Positions 53,350 through 61,490 of a stretch of DNA of 64,000 nt are shown in pieces. The notes below the pieces were generated by a model. The model had not been told where the DNA came from, searched no databases, and was given only the letters and a program-made list of their open reading frames with translations. This DNA is from Chelatococcus sp. YT9 (GTDB taxonomy: Bacteria; Pseudomonadota; Alphaproteobacteria; Rhizobiales; Beijerinckiaceae), in contig NZ_JAHBRW010000001.1 in the NCBI RefSeq assembly GCF_018398315.1, positions 988,001 to 1,052,000 on the forward strand. Reading direction: 5' to 3'. A program made the translations under genes and the position numbers. Every line of letters begins with the position of its first letter. The first letter of the stretch is position 1.

Positions 53350-54498
53350 ATGATCGAAATGGCGAAGGTCGAAGCAGCCATGCTCTTCGCCTTGGGCTTC
53401 CTGGCCGCTGCCCTGCTGGTGGCGATGCTCTTGCCGGCTTTCAACCGCCGGGCGCAGCGGCTGATACGACGCCGGCTGGAATCCCAGCTTCCCTTGACGC
53501 GTCAGGAAATCTTTGCAGAGCGGGACCATTTGCGCGCTGAGTTCGCGGTGGCCGTGCGCCGGCTGGAACGCGAAACGGACAAGCAACGCGCGCTTTATGC
53601 CGCGAGCCAAGCAGCGCTCACCGAGCGCAACAAGGTGGTCATCAATCTGGAAGATGCGCTCGCAAAAAGTGAGCAAGAGCTGGAGGCTACCAAGAACCTT
53701 CTGCAGGAAGCGCGCAACACTGACGCCAGCGCCGAGATCTACCAGAAGCAGACGATCATTTCGGAGCTCGAGCGCGTCCTGCGCGACACCCGCTTTACCG
53801 TGACCGAACGCGAGGCCGCGATTGCCGCGCTCGATGCGAAGATCCAGGACCTGATGCTCGAACTCGATCGTCGACGCATCACCGTCGTGGAGCTTGAGAC
53901 GCGCAATGAAGCTTCAGCCCTGCGCAAGCAGGAAGCGGAAAAACTGGCCGCAAGCGCCCGCGATGAGCTTGCTGCCATGCAGAAGCGCGCCGAGACTGCT
54001 GAAAAGAAGCTCGCCGCGGAAAAGGAAAAATCGCAGAACCTCTCACGCAAAGTGTCGGAAATCACGTTGCGGCAGGACAACCAGAACTCTCTTGTCGAGA
54101 TGTTCGAGGCCAACGAGATCGAATTTGCGGCCAAGCTAACAGAGGCGACCGTTGCCTCCGCGCGGCTCCGCACCACGATCGAGGAACGCGAGGCGACGAT
54201 CGCCCAAGCCGAAGCCCGCATCGCGGAACTTGAAGCGCAGGTCGCCAGTCAAGCTGCGATCGACGCGCCTGTGGCGCCCAAGGGGCGGAAGGCGAAAACG
54301 GCCGCCAATGCCACCACCGTCAACGGAAGCATCGACACTGGGCTTGTTACGGAAACCGCGAAGCTGCGCGAACGGATTGAGGAGATCGGCGAGACGTTCT
54401 TGGCGCTCGATTCACCGAAGCCGAAAGCCGCTCCTCGCCCGAAGCGATCAACAGCGGCACGCTCCGGTGCTCAACAGACACGAGATAGCGGAACCTGA
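53350..54498 (+). CDS. Membrane-anchored long coiled-coil protein
   Basis: I do not recognise a named family. The 382-residue product has one N-terminal membrane helix (AAMLFALGFLAAALLVAMLLPA) followed by a basic RRAQRLIRRRLESQLPLTRQ, then an almost uninterrupted coiled coil (about residues 60-300) rich in Glu, Ala, Lys and Arg, and a Pro/Ala/Lys-rich tail. The topology (short N terminus, single helix, long cytoplasmic coil) suggests a scaffold or division-related factor. AGGGA lies before the ATG. The low-affinity iron permease gene follows after 92 bases on the same strand. Confidence 0.75.
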   Translation: MIEMAKVEAAMLFALGFLAAALLVAMLLPAFNRRAQRLIRRRLESQLPLTRQEIFAERDHLRAEFAVAVRRLERETDKQRALYAASQAALTERNKVVINLEDALAKSEQELEATKNLLQEARNTDASAEIYQKQTIISELERVLRDTRFTVTEREAAIAALDAKIQDLMLELDRRRITVVELETRNEASALRKQEAEKLAASARDELAAMQKRAETAEKKLAAEKEKSQNLSRKVSEITLRQDNQNSLVEMFEANEIEFAAKLTEATVASARLRTTIEEREATIAQAEARIAELEAQVASQAAIDAPVAPKGRKAKTAANATTVNGSIDTGLVTETAKLRERIEEIGETFLALDSPKPKAAPRPKRSTAARSGAQQTRDSGT

Positions 54499-54590
54499 AG
54501 CGCAGCATAGCGGTTATTTCGTGAGAACGGAGCGCCTTGTCACCATAAATCATGGTGCGGAGCCCGGATGCTTGACACGAGAACACCTCC

Positions 54591-55079
54591 ATGCCGCAAA
54601 ACGGTCCGCAGGCCCGGGCTCATTCCAACTGGTTCGGTCATTTCGCTTCGAAGACGGCACGCCTCGCGGGCAGCCCCGCCGCCTTCGCCTCCGCCTGCAT
54701 CATCGTGGTGATCTGGGCTGTATCAGGCCCATTCCTCGGCTTTTCCGAGGTCTGGCAGCTGACCATCAACACGGGCACGACCATCATCACCTTTCTCATG
54801 GTGTTCATCATCCAGAACACCCAGAACCGTGATGCTCAGGCCATGCACATCAAACTGGACGAGTTGATCCGCGCTACAACCCGGGCCCAGAATTCCCTGC
54901 TCGATCTCGAGGAACTGTCGGAGAAGGAGCTGGACGACTTCCGCGATCACTACGAAAAGCTGGCCGAGAAGGCACGCCGCAGCGGCGTCTCCGTAACGGA
55001 AGCGTTAGAACGAGCCGAGAAGGAAGCGCAAGCTGCCGAATCGGAGCTGAAACGACCCGGCAGGCACGCATCAGGATAG
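54591..55079 (+). CDS. Low-affinity iron permease family protein
   Basis: The 162-residue protein resembles PF04120 low-affinity iron permease-like proteins. It has two membrane helices (ASACIIVVIWAVSGPFLGFS and TTIITFLMVFIIQNTQNRD) with the family motif NTGTTIITFLMVFIIQNTQNRDAQAMHIKLDELI, then a cytoplasmic helical tail with LLDLEELSEKELDDFRDHYEKLAEKA. The bacterial members are not proven iron transporters. It converges on cysNC. Confidence 0.85.
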   Translation: MPQNGPQARAHSNWFGHFASKTARLAGSPAAFASACIIVVIWAVSGPFLGFSEVWQLTINTGTTIITFLMVFIIQNTQNRDAQAMHIKLDELIRATTRAQNSLLDLEELSEKELDDFRDHYEKLAEKARRSGVSVTEALERAEKEAQAAESELKRPGRHASG

Positions 55080-55092
55080 ATGGGAGCTTCCC

Positions 55093-57021
55093 TCAAAGGG
55101 CAGCGGAATCCTCGGCGCTGTCCGATACACCGGTGATGTGGCGCTCCACCGCCGCGAGGAGTTGCTCCGCGAGGGTGTTGGCGTCCATCGCAGCCGCGTT
55201 GAGGTGGACGTCCGGCGTCGCAGGCGCCTCATAGGCCTGACCAATGCCGGTGAAAGTCGCGATGCGCCCCTCGCGTGCGCCGGCGTACAGGCCCTTTGGA
55301 TCGCGCCCGGCACACACCTCGAGCGGCGCGTCGACGAACACTTCCACGAAATCGCCATCAGCGAAGCGGGCTCGCGCATTGGCGCGGTCTTCCCGAAAGG
55401 GCGAGACGAAAGCACAGATGACAATCAGGCCCGCATCGACCATCAGGCGCGCCACCTCGGCCGCGCGCCGCACGTTCTCCGCGCGCGCAGCGGCATCGAA
55501 GCCGAGATCAGCGTTGAGGCCCTGGCGCAGGCTATCGCCGTCGAGCACTGCGGTATGGCGGCCAAGCGCGTGGAGTTTGCGTTCGAGCAGGTTGGCGATG
55601 GTCGATTTGCCTGACCCCGGAAGCCCGGTCAGCCAGATCGCCAAGGGACGCTGCCGCTTCAACGCCGCGCGGGCATCGCGATCGACGTCGAAGCCGTGGC
55701 GATGGACATTGGTCGCGCCGCGCGCCTCGCGGGCGAGCCCGGCCGCGACCGTGGCGTGGGTGAAGCGATCGATGAGGATGAAGGCGCCCGTCGCGCGATT
55801 ATCACCATAGGCATCGAAAGCGACCGGCATCAGGGTTTCGATTTCGACCTGGCCGATGGCGTTGAGACCGAGCGACACTGCGGGCGCCACAGAAAGGGTC
55901 TCGACGTCCAGGGTGTGGTCGACGCCGCTGATCTTGGCCGGCACGGTCCGCGTGCCGATCTTCATGAGATAGCTGCGGCCGGCAACTGCCAGGTCCTCGC
56001 CCATCCAGACGATGTCGGCGCTGAGGCGGCTCGCGACCGAGGGGCGCTCCCTGGGCGTGACCAGCACGTCACCACGCGGCACATCGATTTCGTCGGCAAG
56101 TACCAGCGTCACCGCCTCACCGGCGGATGCCCGCTCAAGATCACCGTCGAAAGTCACGATCCGTGAGACCGTACTCTGGTGTCCCGACACTGCCGTGACC
56201 ACCGCATCGCCCACGGCAATCGTGCCGCCGGCGACCGTGCCGGAAAAACCGCGGAAAGTCTGGTTCGGCCGGTTCACCCATTGCACGGGGAAGCGGAAAC
56301 CGGTACGGCCCCCTGCCTCCTGGACATCGATGGTTTCGAGATGGCCGAGAAGGGTCGGCCCCTCATACCAGGGCGTCGCGACGCTCAGCGTGGAGATATT
56401 GTCGCCGAAGCGCGCAGAGAGCGGGATCGGCGTGATCGAGACGAAGCCGAGCCCCTGCGCGAGTGCCCCGTAGTCTGCCACGAGAGCCCGGAAGCGCGCC
56501 TCGTCATAGCCGACAAGGTCGATCTTGTTGATCGCGACGACGATGTGGCGGATGCCCATCAGCGACGCAATGATGCTGTGCCGCCGGGTCTGCGTCAGCA
56601 GGCCCTTACGCGCATCGACGAGGATGATGGCGAGCTCAGCATTCGACGCTCCGGTCGCCATGTTGCGGGTATACTGCTCGTGCCCAGGCGTGTCGGCCAC
56701 GATGAAGGAGCGGCGCGGCGTCGAGAAATAGCGATGCGCGACGTCGATGGTGATGCCCTGCTCGCGCTCCTGTTCCAGCCCATCCACCAGCAGCGCGAAA
56801 TCGATGTCGCCGCCCGTCGTACCGACCCGCCGTGAATCGGCCTCGAGGGTGACGAGCTGGTCGTCGAACACCGCATGGGTCTCGAACAGGAGACGCCCGA
56901 TCAGCGTTGATTTGCCGTCGTCGACCGAGCCGCAGGTGATGAAGCGCAGAAGCCCACGATGAGCCGGCAACGGATCAGCGCCGCGAACCTCGGTTTCGCG
57001 TGCAAGGGACAGCACGGTCAT
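55093..57021 (-). CDS. cysN: Bifunctional sulfate adenylyltransferase subunit 1 / APS kinase CysNC
   Basis: The N-terminal GTPase (CysN) drives ATP sulfurylase with CysD to make APS; the C-terminal CysC phosphorylates APS to PAPS. The 642-residue protein has the G1 motif CGSVDDGKSTLIGRLLFE (about 31), G3 DTPGHEQYTRNMATG, G4 INKIDL, then from about residue 460 the APS kinase with IWLTGLPGSGKSTIANLL and VLDGDSLRQGLNADLGF. The fusion is the NodQ-like form common in rhizobia. Its start overlaps the cysD stop as TAATG. Confidence 0.97.
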   Translation of the reverse strand: MTVLSLARETEVRGADPLPAHRGLLRFITCGSVDDGKSTLIGRLLFETHAVFDDQLVTLEADSRRVGTTGGDIDFALLVDGLEQEREQGITIDVAHRYFSTPRRSFIVADTPGHEQYTRNMATGASNAELAIILVDARKGLLTQTRRHSIIASLMGIRHIVVAINKIDLVGYDEARFRALVADYGALAQGLGFVSITPIPLSARFGDNISTLSVATPWYEGPTLLGHLETIDVQEAGGRTGFRFPVQWVNRPNQTFRGFSGTVAGGTIAVGDAVVTAVSGHQSTVSRIVTFDGDLERASAGEAVTLVLADEIDVPRGDVLVTPRERPSVASRLSADIVWMGEDLAVAGRSYLMKIGTRTVPAKISGVDHTLDVETLSVAPAVSLGLNAIGQVEIETLMPVAFDAYGDNRATGAFILIDRFTHATVAAGLAREARGATNVHRHGFDVDRDARAALKRQRPLAIWLTGLPGSGKSTIANLLERKLHALGRHTAVLDGDSLRQGLNADLGFDAAARAENVRRAAEVARLMVDAGLIVICAFVSPFREDRANARARFADGDFVEVFVDAPLEVCAGRDPKGLYAGAREGRIATFTGIGQAYEAPATPDVHLNAAAMDANTLAEQLLAAVERHITGVSDSAEDSAAL

Positions 57022-57995
57022 TAGAAATACCCCTCGCGCTTCTTGCGCTCCATCGACGCTTGACCGTCCTGATCGATCACCCGGCCCTGCCGTTCAGAGA
57101 CCTTGGAGGCGAGCAATTCGGCGACGATATCGTCCAGTGTCGTCGCGTCCGAGGGGATGGCTCCCGTCAGTGGATAGCAGCCGAGGGTGCGGAAGCGGAC
57201 ACGCCTCAGCTCAGGCTGCTCACCGGGATCGAGCGGCATGCGATGATCATCCACCATGATGAGCGCGCCGTTGCGCTTCACGACAGGCCGCTCGGCCGCG
57301 AAATAGAGCGGCACCACGGGAATGCCTTCAGCAAGGATATAGTGCCAGACGTCGAGCTCGGTCCAATTGGAGAGCGGGAAGACACGCATCGATTCCCCGG
57401 GGCCGATCCGCGTGTTGAACACGCGCCAGAGCTCCGGCCGCTGGCTGCGCGGGTCCCAGGCGTGGCTTGCGGTGCGGTGCGAGAAGATGCGCTCCTTCGC
57501 CCGGCTCTTCTCCTCGTCCCGACGTGCGCCGCCGAAGGCCGCGTCGAAGCCCCATTTATCCAGCGCCTGTTTCAGGCTTTCCGTCTTCATCACCTGCGTG
57601 TGCACGGCCGACCCGGATCGAAAAGGGTCAACGCCGCGCGCGATGCCCTCCTCATTCACATGAACGATCAGCTCCCAGTCGAGCGCTTTGGCGGTCTCGT
57701 CACGGAACGTAATCATTTCCCGAAACTTCCAGGTCGTATCGACATGCATGAGCGGGAAAGGCGGCTTGGACGGAAAGAAGGCCTTGCGCGCCAGATGCAG
57801 CATCACCGAGGAATCTTTGCCGATTGAATAGAGCATGACCGGCTTGGCGAATTCGGCGGCGACCTCGCGCATGATGTGGATGGCCTCGGCTTCGAGGCGC
57901 TTCAGATGAGGCGACAGCGCGGACCCGGTCCCGCGATGAGCGGAAGGCGACAGGACAGCATCGCCGGCGGGATTAGCCCGCAAGGGATAGGTCAT
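57021..57995 (-). CDS. cysD: Sulfate adenylyltransferase subunit 2 CysD
   Basis: CysD is the catalytic ATP sulfurylase subunit. The 324-residue protein has the PP-loop motif [21 protein letters not shown] (about 54), [14 protein letters not shown], and [19 protein letters not shown], all diagnostic. The N-terminal 20 residues are a variable extension. It forms a complex with CysN encoded immediately downstream, with which it overlaps by 1 base. Confidence 0.97.
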   Translation of the reverse strand: MTYPLRANPAGDAVLSPSAHRGTGSALSPHLKRLEAEAIHIMREVAAEFAKPVMLYSIGKDSSVMLHLARKAFFPSKPPFPLMHVDTTWKFREMITFRDETAKALDWELIVHVNEEGIARGVDPFRSGSAVHTQVMKTESLKQALDKWGFDAAFGGARRDEEKSRAKERIFSHRTASHAWDPRSQRPELWRVFNTRIGPGESMRVFPLSNWTELDVWHYILAEGIPVVPLYFAAERPVVKRNGALIMVDDHRMPLDPGEQPELRRVRFRTLGCYPLTGAIPSDATTLDDIVAELLASKVSERQGRVIDQDGQASMERKKREGYF

Positions 57996-58055
57996 TGCAT
58001 GGATCCTGAATGGGCGTGCCCGGCCGGCCGGGCCGCCTGCTAAGATTGCGCCAGA

Positions 58056-58577
58056 TCAAGCCTGGCCGGGCGTTACCCGAAGCCTCGGCCGGTCAGCGGG
58101 GGGCGCTACCTCCGCGGCATCGACAGCCGCAGGCTGGTAGTGCCTGTGTACGAATTTGATCGCCCCCTTCTCCAAAGCGGCGATGGTTCCGGGATGGGTC
58201 ACGTCCAGCGCATCGAAACCGCAGCGATGCAAGAAATTCACCTGATCCCGCAGGATGTTGCCGGTCGCCCGCAGCTCGCCCGCGAAGCCATGCCGCTCGC
58301 GGAGAAGGCGGGCGATGGAGTAGGAGCGCCCATCGTTGAACTTGGGAAAGGCAAGCGCGATAACGGCAAAGCGACTGAGGTCAGGCTCGATCTCCTCCAG
58401 CCCCTCGCCCGGTTGCAGCAGAAGCCCAAGCGGCGCGTTGCGGCCGATGAGAGCGTCACGCTCCGCGAGATATCGCGCTTTGCCGACGATGACCGCACGA
58501 TCCGCCGGCACCGCCTCATCATCGGCCAGAGCCTTCCAGGGATCGTCGACGAAGGTTCCGTTCTTGTACAGGGGCAT
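58056..58577 (-). CDS. DUF934 sulfur-assimilation protein
   Basis: The 173-residue DUF934 protein is found only in cys operons and is thought to assist sulfite reduction, for instance as a partner of CysI; no biochemical role is proven. Visible family features are MPLYKNGTFVDDPW, LALAFPKFNDGRSYSIARLLRE (about 90) and GNILRDQVNFLHRCGFDALDV. The ATG is coupled to the cysH stop (TGATG). Confidence 0.88.
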   Translation of the reverse strand: MPLYKNGTFVDDPWKALADDEAVPADRAVIVGKARYLAERDALIGRNAPLGLLLQPGEGLEEIEPDLSRFAVIALAFPKFNDGRSYSIARLLRERHGFAGELRATGNILRDQVNFLHRCGFDALDVTHPGTIAALEKGAIKFVHRHYQPAAVDAAEVAPPADRPRLRVTPGQA

Positions 58578-59479
58578 CAGGCGCTCCTTCTCGCGACGCC
58601 AGCTGCGCTGACATGAATGCCGCATTCGACCTTGCCTTGGCCGCGCCAGCGCCCGGCCCGCGGGTCCTCGCCCGGCTCGACCCGGCTAGTACAGGGCGCG
58701 CAGCCGATGGAGGGATAGCCCTGCGCCACGAGGGGGTGGATGGGCAGGTCATGGGCGCGCATATAGGCAGTAATCTCAGACGCCCCCCAGGAGGCGAGCG
58801 GCGAGATCTTGATATGCGTGGTGTCAGCCTCCACCACCGCCAGCGTTGTCCGCGTCGTCGCCTGATAGCGCTTGCGACCGGTAATCCAGGCAGAGAATGG
58901 CACGAGCGCCTCCGCCAGTGGCTCGACCTTGCGCAGGTGGCAGCAGCGGTCGGGATCGACATTGAACAAGGCATGCCACGGATCGGCCTGCTCCATCACC
59001 GCGCGCTGCGGCCCGACTGTGCGCACATCCGCAAGCCCCAGCCGTGCGACAAGCGCGTCGCGATAGGCGAGTGTCTCCGGGAAGAGACGGAGCGTATCGA
59101 CGAAAACGACGGGCAAGTACCGGTCGATCGCAGCCGCCATGTGGAGCAGCACCGCTGATTCCGCCCCGAAGCTCGACACCAGCGCTAGCTCGCTTGGGAA
59201 CTGCGCGATCGCCGCGCGCAAGATCGCCTCCGGCGCAAGCCCGCCGATCTCCGCATCGAGCGCAGCAGCGCGGGCGGCGAGATCAGGCTCGACGACAGGA
59301 CGATCGCTTGTGGCAGTCTGGTCCCCTCTCCCCGTCGGGGAGAGCGACATGGTAAGAGGGGCCAAACTTTCCTGATCGGGCTGGCTCGCCCTCACCCCAA
59401 CCCTCTCCCCGCCGGGGAGAGGGAGCGCCAGATCGGCCTGCCCCGCGCTGGACAAGGCCTCGTCACTTTGCCTCGGCAT
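58577..59479 (-). CDS. cysH: APS/PAPS reductase CysH with N-terminal repeat insertion
   Basis: CysH reduces activated sulfate to sulfite. The 300-residue protein has the PP-loop-type LVSSFGAESAVLLHMAA, the CC motif in DPDRCCHLRKVEPL, CxxC in YPSIGCAPCTSRVEPGED and C-terminal ECGIH. CC plus CxxC are the ligands of a 4Fe-4S cluster, the hallmark of APS reductases rather than thioredoxin-dependent PAPS reductases. The family is usually 240-250 residues; the excess lies in residues about 19-53, encoded by a palindromic repeat. GGAGG upstream fixes the start at 59479, overlapping cysI by 17 bases. Confidence 0.94.
   Translation of the reverse strand: MPRQSDEALSSAGQADLALPLPGGERVGVRASQPDQESLAPLTMSLSPTGRGDQTATSDRPVVEPDLAARAAALDAEIGGLAPEAILRAAIAQFPSELALVSSFGAESAVLLHMAAAIDRYLPVVFVDTLRLFPETLAYRDALVARLGLADVRTVGPQRAVMEQADPWHALFNVDPDRCCHLRKVEPLAEALVPFSAWITGRKRYQATTRTTLAVVEADTTHIKISPLASWGASEITAYMRAHDLPIHPLVAQGYPSIGCAPCTSRVEPGEDPRAGRWRGQGKVECGIHVSAAGVARRSA
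59322..59424. repeat. Paired palindromic (REP/BIME-like) element inside cysH
   Basis: Two near-identical hairpins lie 56 bases apart: CTCTCCCC-gtc-GGGGAGAG (59326-59344) and CCCTCTCCCC-gcc-GGGGAGAGGG (59401-59423), with CCCTCACCCCAA before the second. This is a widespread proteobacterial extragenic repeat, here translated in frame as LPGGERVGVRA and LTMSLSPTGRG. Confidence 0.85.
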
Positions 59480-61127
59480 AGAGCGCCTCCTGGAAAGGCG
59501 CCTCACCGATCCGCCGGAAGCAGGCGAGGAATGTCTCTTCGGGATCCTCGCGGCGAGCGAGATAGGTCTCGACGATCGTCTCGATGGCATCGACCACTTC
59601 AGCCGAGGAGAAGCCCTTGCCGACGATCTCGCCGAGGCTCGCATGCTGGTCACCGGAACCGCCGAGGGTGATCTGGTAGAATTCCTCGCCTTTGCGGTCG
59701 ACGCCAAGAATGCCGATGTGGCCGACGTGATGGTGGCCGCAGGCGTTGATGCAGCCGGAAATCTTTACCTTGAGATCGCCGATCAGCGTCTGGCGCTCAT
59801 GGTCGCCGAAGCGCTCGGCGATCCGCTGTGCGAGCGGGATAGACCGTGCATTGGCGAGCGAGCAATAGTCGAGCCCCGGGCAGGCAATGATGTCCGAGAT
59901 CAGGCCGGCATTCGGGGCCGCGAGGCCGACTTTCTGCAGAAGCGCGAAGACCTCCGGCAGATCGTCCAGCTTCACATGCGGCAAAACGAGGTTCTGCTCG
60001 TGGCTGACGCGCAGCTCATTGGCCGAATAGCGCTCGGCGATGTCGGCGATTGCCTCCATCTGGTCGGAGGTGACATCGCCGGGCACCGCGCCGATCGCCT
60101 TCAGCGAGATCGTCACGATGCCATAACCCGGCACCTTGTGCGGGACGAGATTGCGCTCCAGGAAGTGCCGCAGCCCCTGGTCGGAAGCCGCGGCCTCATC
60201 CAGGCGCGTGGATCGCGCCGGCAGATCATCGAGCTTCGGCGGCGCGAAATAGGCGCGGATACGGTCGATCTCCGTCTGCGGCAGCGTCAGCCGCCCCTGC
60301 GCGCGGATGGCCTCATATTCCGCCTCGACCTGGCGGGAGATTTCCTCCGTGCCTGCCTCGTGCAGAAGGATCTTGACCCGCGCCTTGTACTTGTTGTCAC
60401 GGCGGCCGAACAGGTTGTAGACACGCAGGATCGCCTCGCAATAGCTGAGCAGCTCCGCCTCCGGGAGGAAATCGCGCAGCTTCTTCGCGATGAAGGGCGA
60501 GCGGCCCAGCCCGCCGCCGACGTATACGCCAAAGCCGGTCTCACCGGCCTCGTTGCGCGTCACCTGAAGGCCGATATCGTGGATCTGGATCGCTGCGCGA
60601 TCATCCGGCGCGGCGGAAACAGCGATCTTGAACTTGCGCGGCAGATAGGTGAATTCCGGGTGCAGTGAGGACCACTGGCGCAGGATCTCGGCATAGACAC
60701 GCGGATCCGCCACCTCATCGGCCGCAGCCCCGGCGAAATGATCCGCCGAGACATTGCGGATGCAGTTCCCCGACGTCTGAATGGCGTGCATCTCCACCTC
60801 AGCCAGCGCGCTCAGCACGTCCGGCACGTCCTTCAGGCTGATCCAATGGAACTGCAAGTTCTGCCGGGTCGTGAAATGGCCATAGCCACGGTCATAGCGC
60901 CGGCCGATCTCGGCCAGCCGCCGCAATTGCCGCGGCGTCAGGGTGCCGTAGGGGATGGCGATCCGCAGCATATAGGCATGGAGCTGCAGATAGAGCCCGT
61001 TCATCAGCCTGAGCGGCTTGAACTCATCTTCCGTTAGCTCACCGCTCAGGCGCCTGGCGACTTGGTCGCGGAACTCCTCGACGCGCTCGCTTACGAACTG
61101 CCGGTCAAATTCGTCGTAACGATACAT
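59463..61127 (-). CDS. cysI: Sulfite reductase hemoprotein CysI (ferredoxin type)
   Basis: CysI reduces sulfite to sulfide with a siroheme-4Fe-4S centre. The 554-residue protein has the substrate-binding TSGNCIRNVSADHFAG (about residue 136), and the cluster ligands in CPGLDYCSLANAR (C-x5-C, about 414) and SGCINACGHHHVGHIG (C-x3-C, about 455). The nirA/sirA-type layout indicates that it takes electrons from ferredoxin rather than from a CysJ flavoprotein, and no cysJ is present in the operon. Confusion with nitrite reductase is removed by the cys context. Confidence 0.96.
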   Translation of the reverse strand: MYRYDEFDRQFVSERVEEFRDQVARRLSGELTEDEFKPLRLMNGLYLQLHAYMLRIAIPYGTLTPRQLRRLAEIGRRYDRGYGHFTTRQNLQFHWISLKDVPDVLSALAEVEMHAIQTSGNCIRNVSADHFAGAAADEVADPRVYAEILRQWSSLHPEFTYLPRKFKIAVSAAPDDRAAIQIHDIGLQVTRNEAGETGFGVYVGGGLGRSPFIAKKLRDFLPEAELLSYCEAILRVYNLFGRRDNKYKARVKILLHEAGTEEISRQVEAEYEAIRAQGRLTLPQTEIDRIRAYFAPPKLDDLPARSTRLDEAAASDQGLRHFLERNLVPHKVPGYGIVTISLKAIGAVPGDVTSDQMEAIADIAERYSANELRVSHEQNLVLPHVKLDDLPEVFALLQKVGLAAPNAGLISDIIACPGLDYCSLANARSIPLAQRIAERFGDHERQTLIGDLKVKISGCINACGHHHVGHIGILGVDRKGEEFYQITLGGSGDQHASLGEIVGKGFSSAEVVDAIETIVETYLARREDPEETFLACFRRIGEAPFQEALYAEAK

Positions 61128-61159
61128 TGTTCAGTTCCTCGCTCGACTGGCGCGCAGCC

Positions 61160-61486
61160 TCAGACGACCGCGCCTTCGGCGATACGATGCAAGGTGCTAG
61201 CGGTCGGCCCGCCCGCGGCGCGGATGGCCTCGCGCAGGAGCACCGGCACCCTGTCACCGTCCACGTCCTTCACTTCGACCAGATAGGGTTCGACCACGAT
61301 ATTGCGCTGGGCAGCTTCCAGCCCCTGCGCATTGAGAGCTGCCGCTGCCTCGGCATCATCCGCGACGGCCGCCTCGCCGATATCGCGCGACCAGCCGCCG
61401 TCGGCCTTCAGAAAAACGACCCATCCGGTGTCGAGGGAATTAGCCGTAACCACCTTGGGTCCGGCCTTCTTGGCATCACGCTTCAT
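61160..61486 (-). CDS. DUF2849 protein of the sulfite-reduction operon
   Basis: The 108-residue protein is a DUF2849 member, found with cysI in alphaproteobacteria, of unknown role. VVTANSLDTGWVVFLKADGGWSRDI and IVVEPYLVEVKDVDGDRVPVLLREAIRAAGPT-like segments are the family signature, near the end REAIRAAGGPTASTL. It is a small soluble protein, possibly an assembly or electron-transfer helper. It starts 4 bases after cysG ends. Confidence 0.88.
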   Translation of the reverse strand: MKRDAKKAGPKVVTANSLDTGWVVFLKADGGWSRDIGEAAVADDAEAAAALNAQGLEAAQRNIVVEPYLVEVKDVDGDRVPVLLREAIRAAGGPTASTLHRIAEGAVV

Positions 61487-61490
61487 GGCC

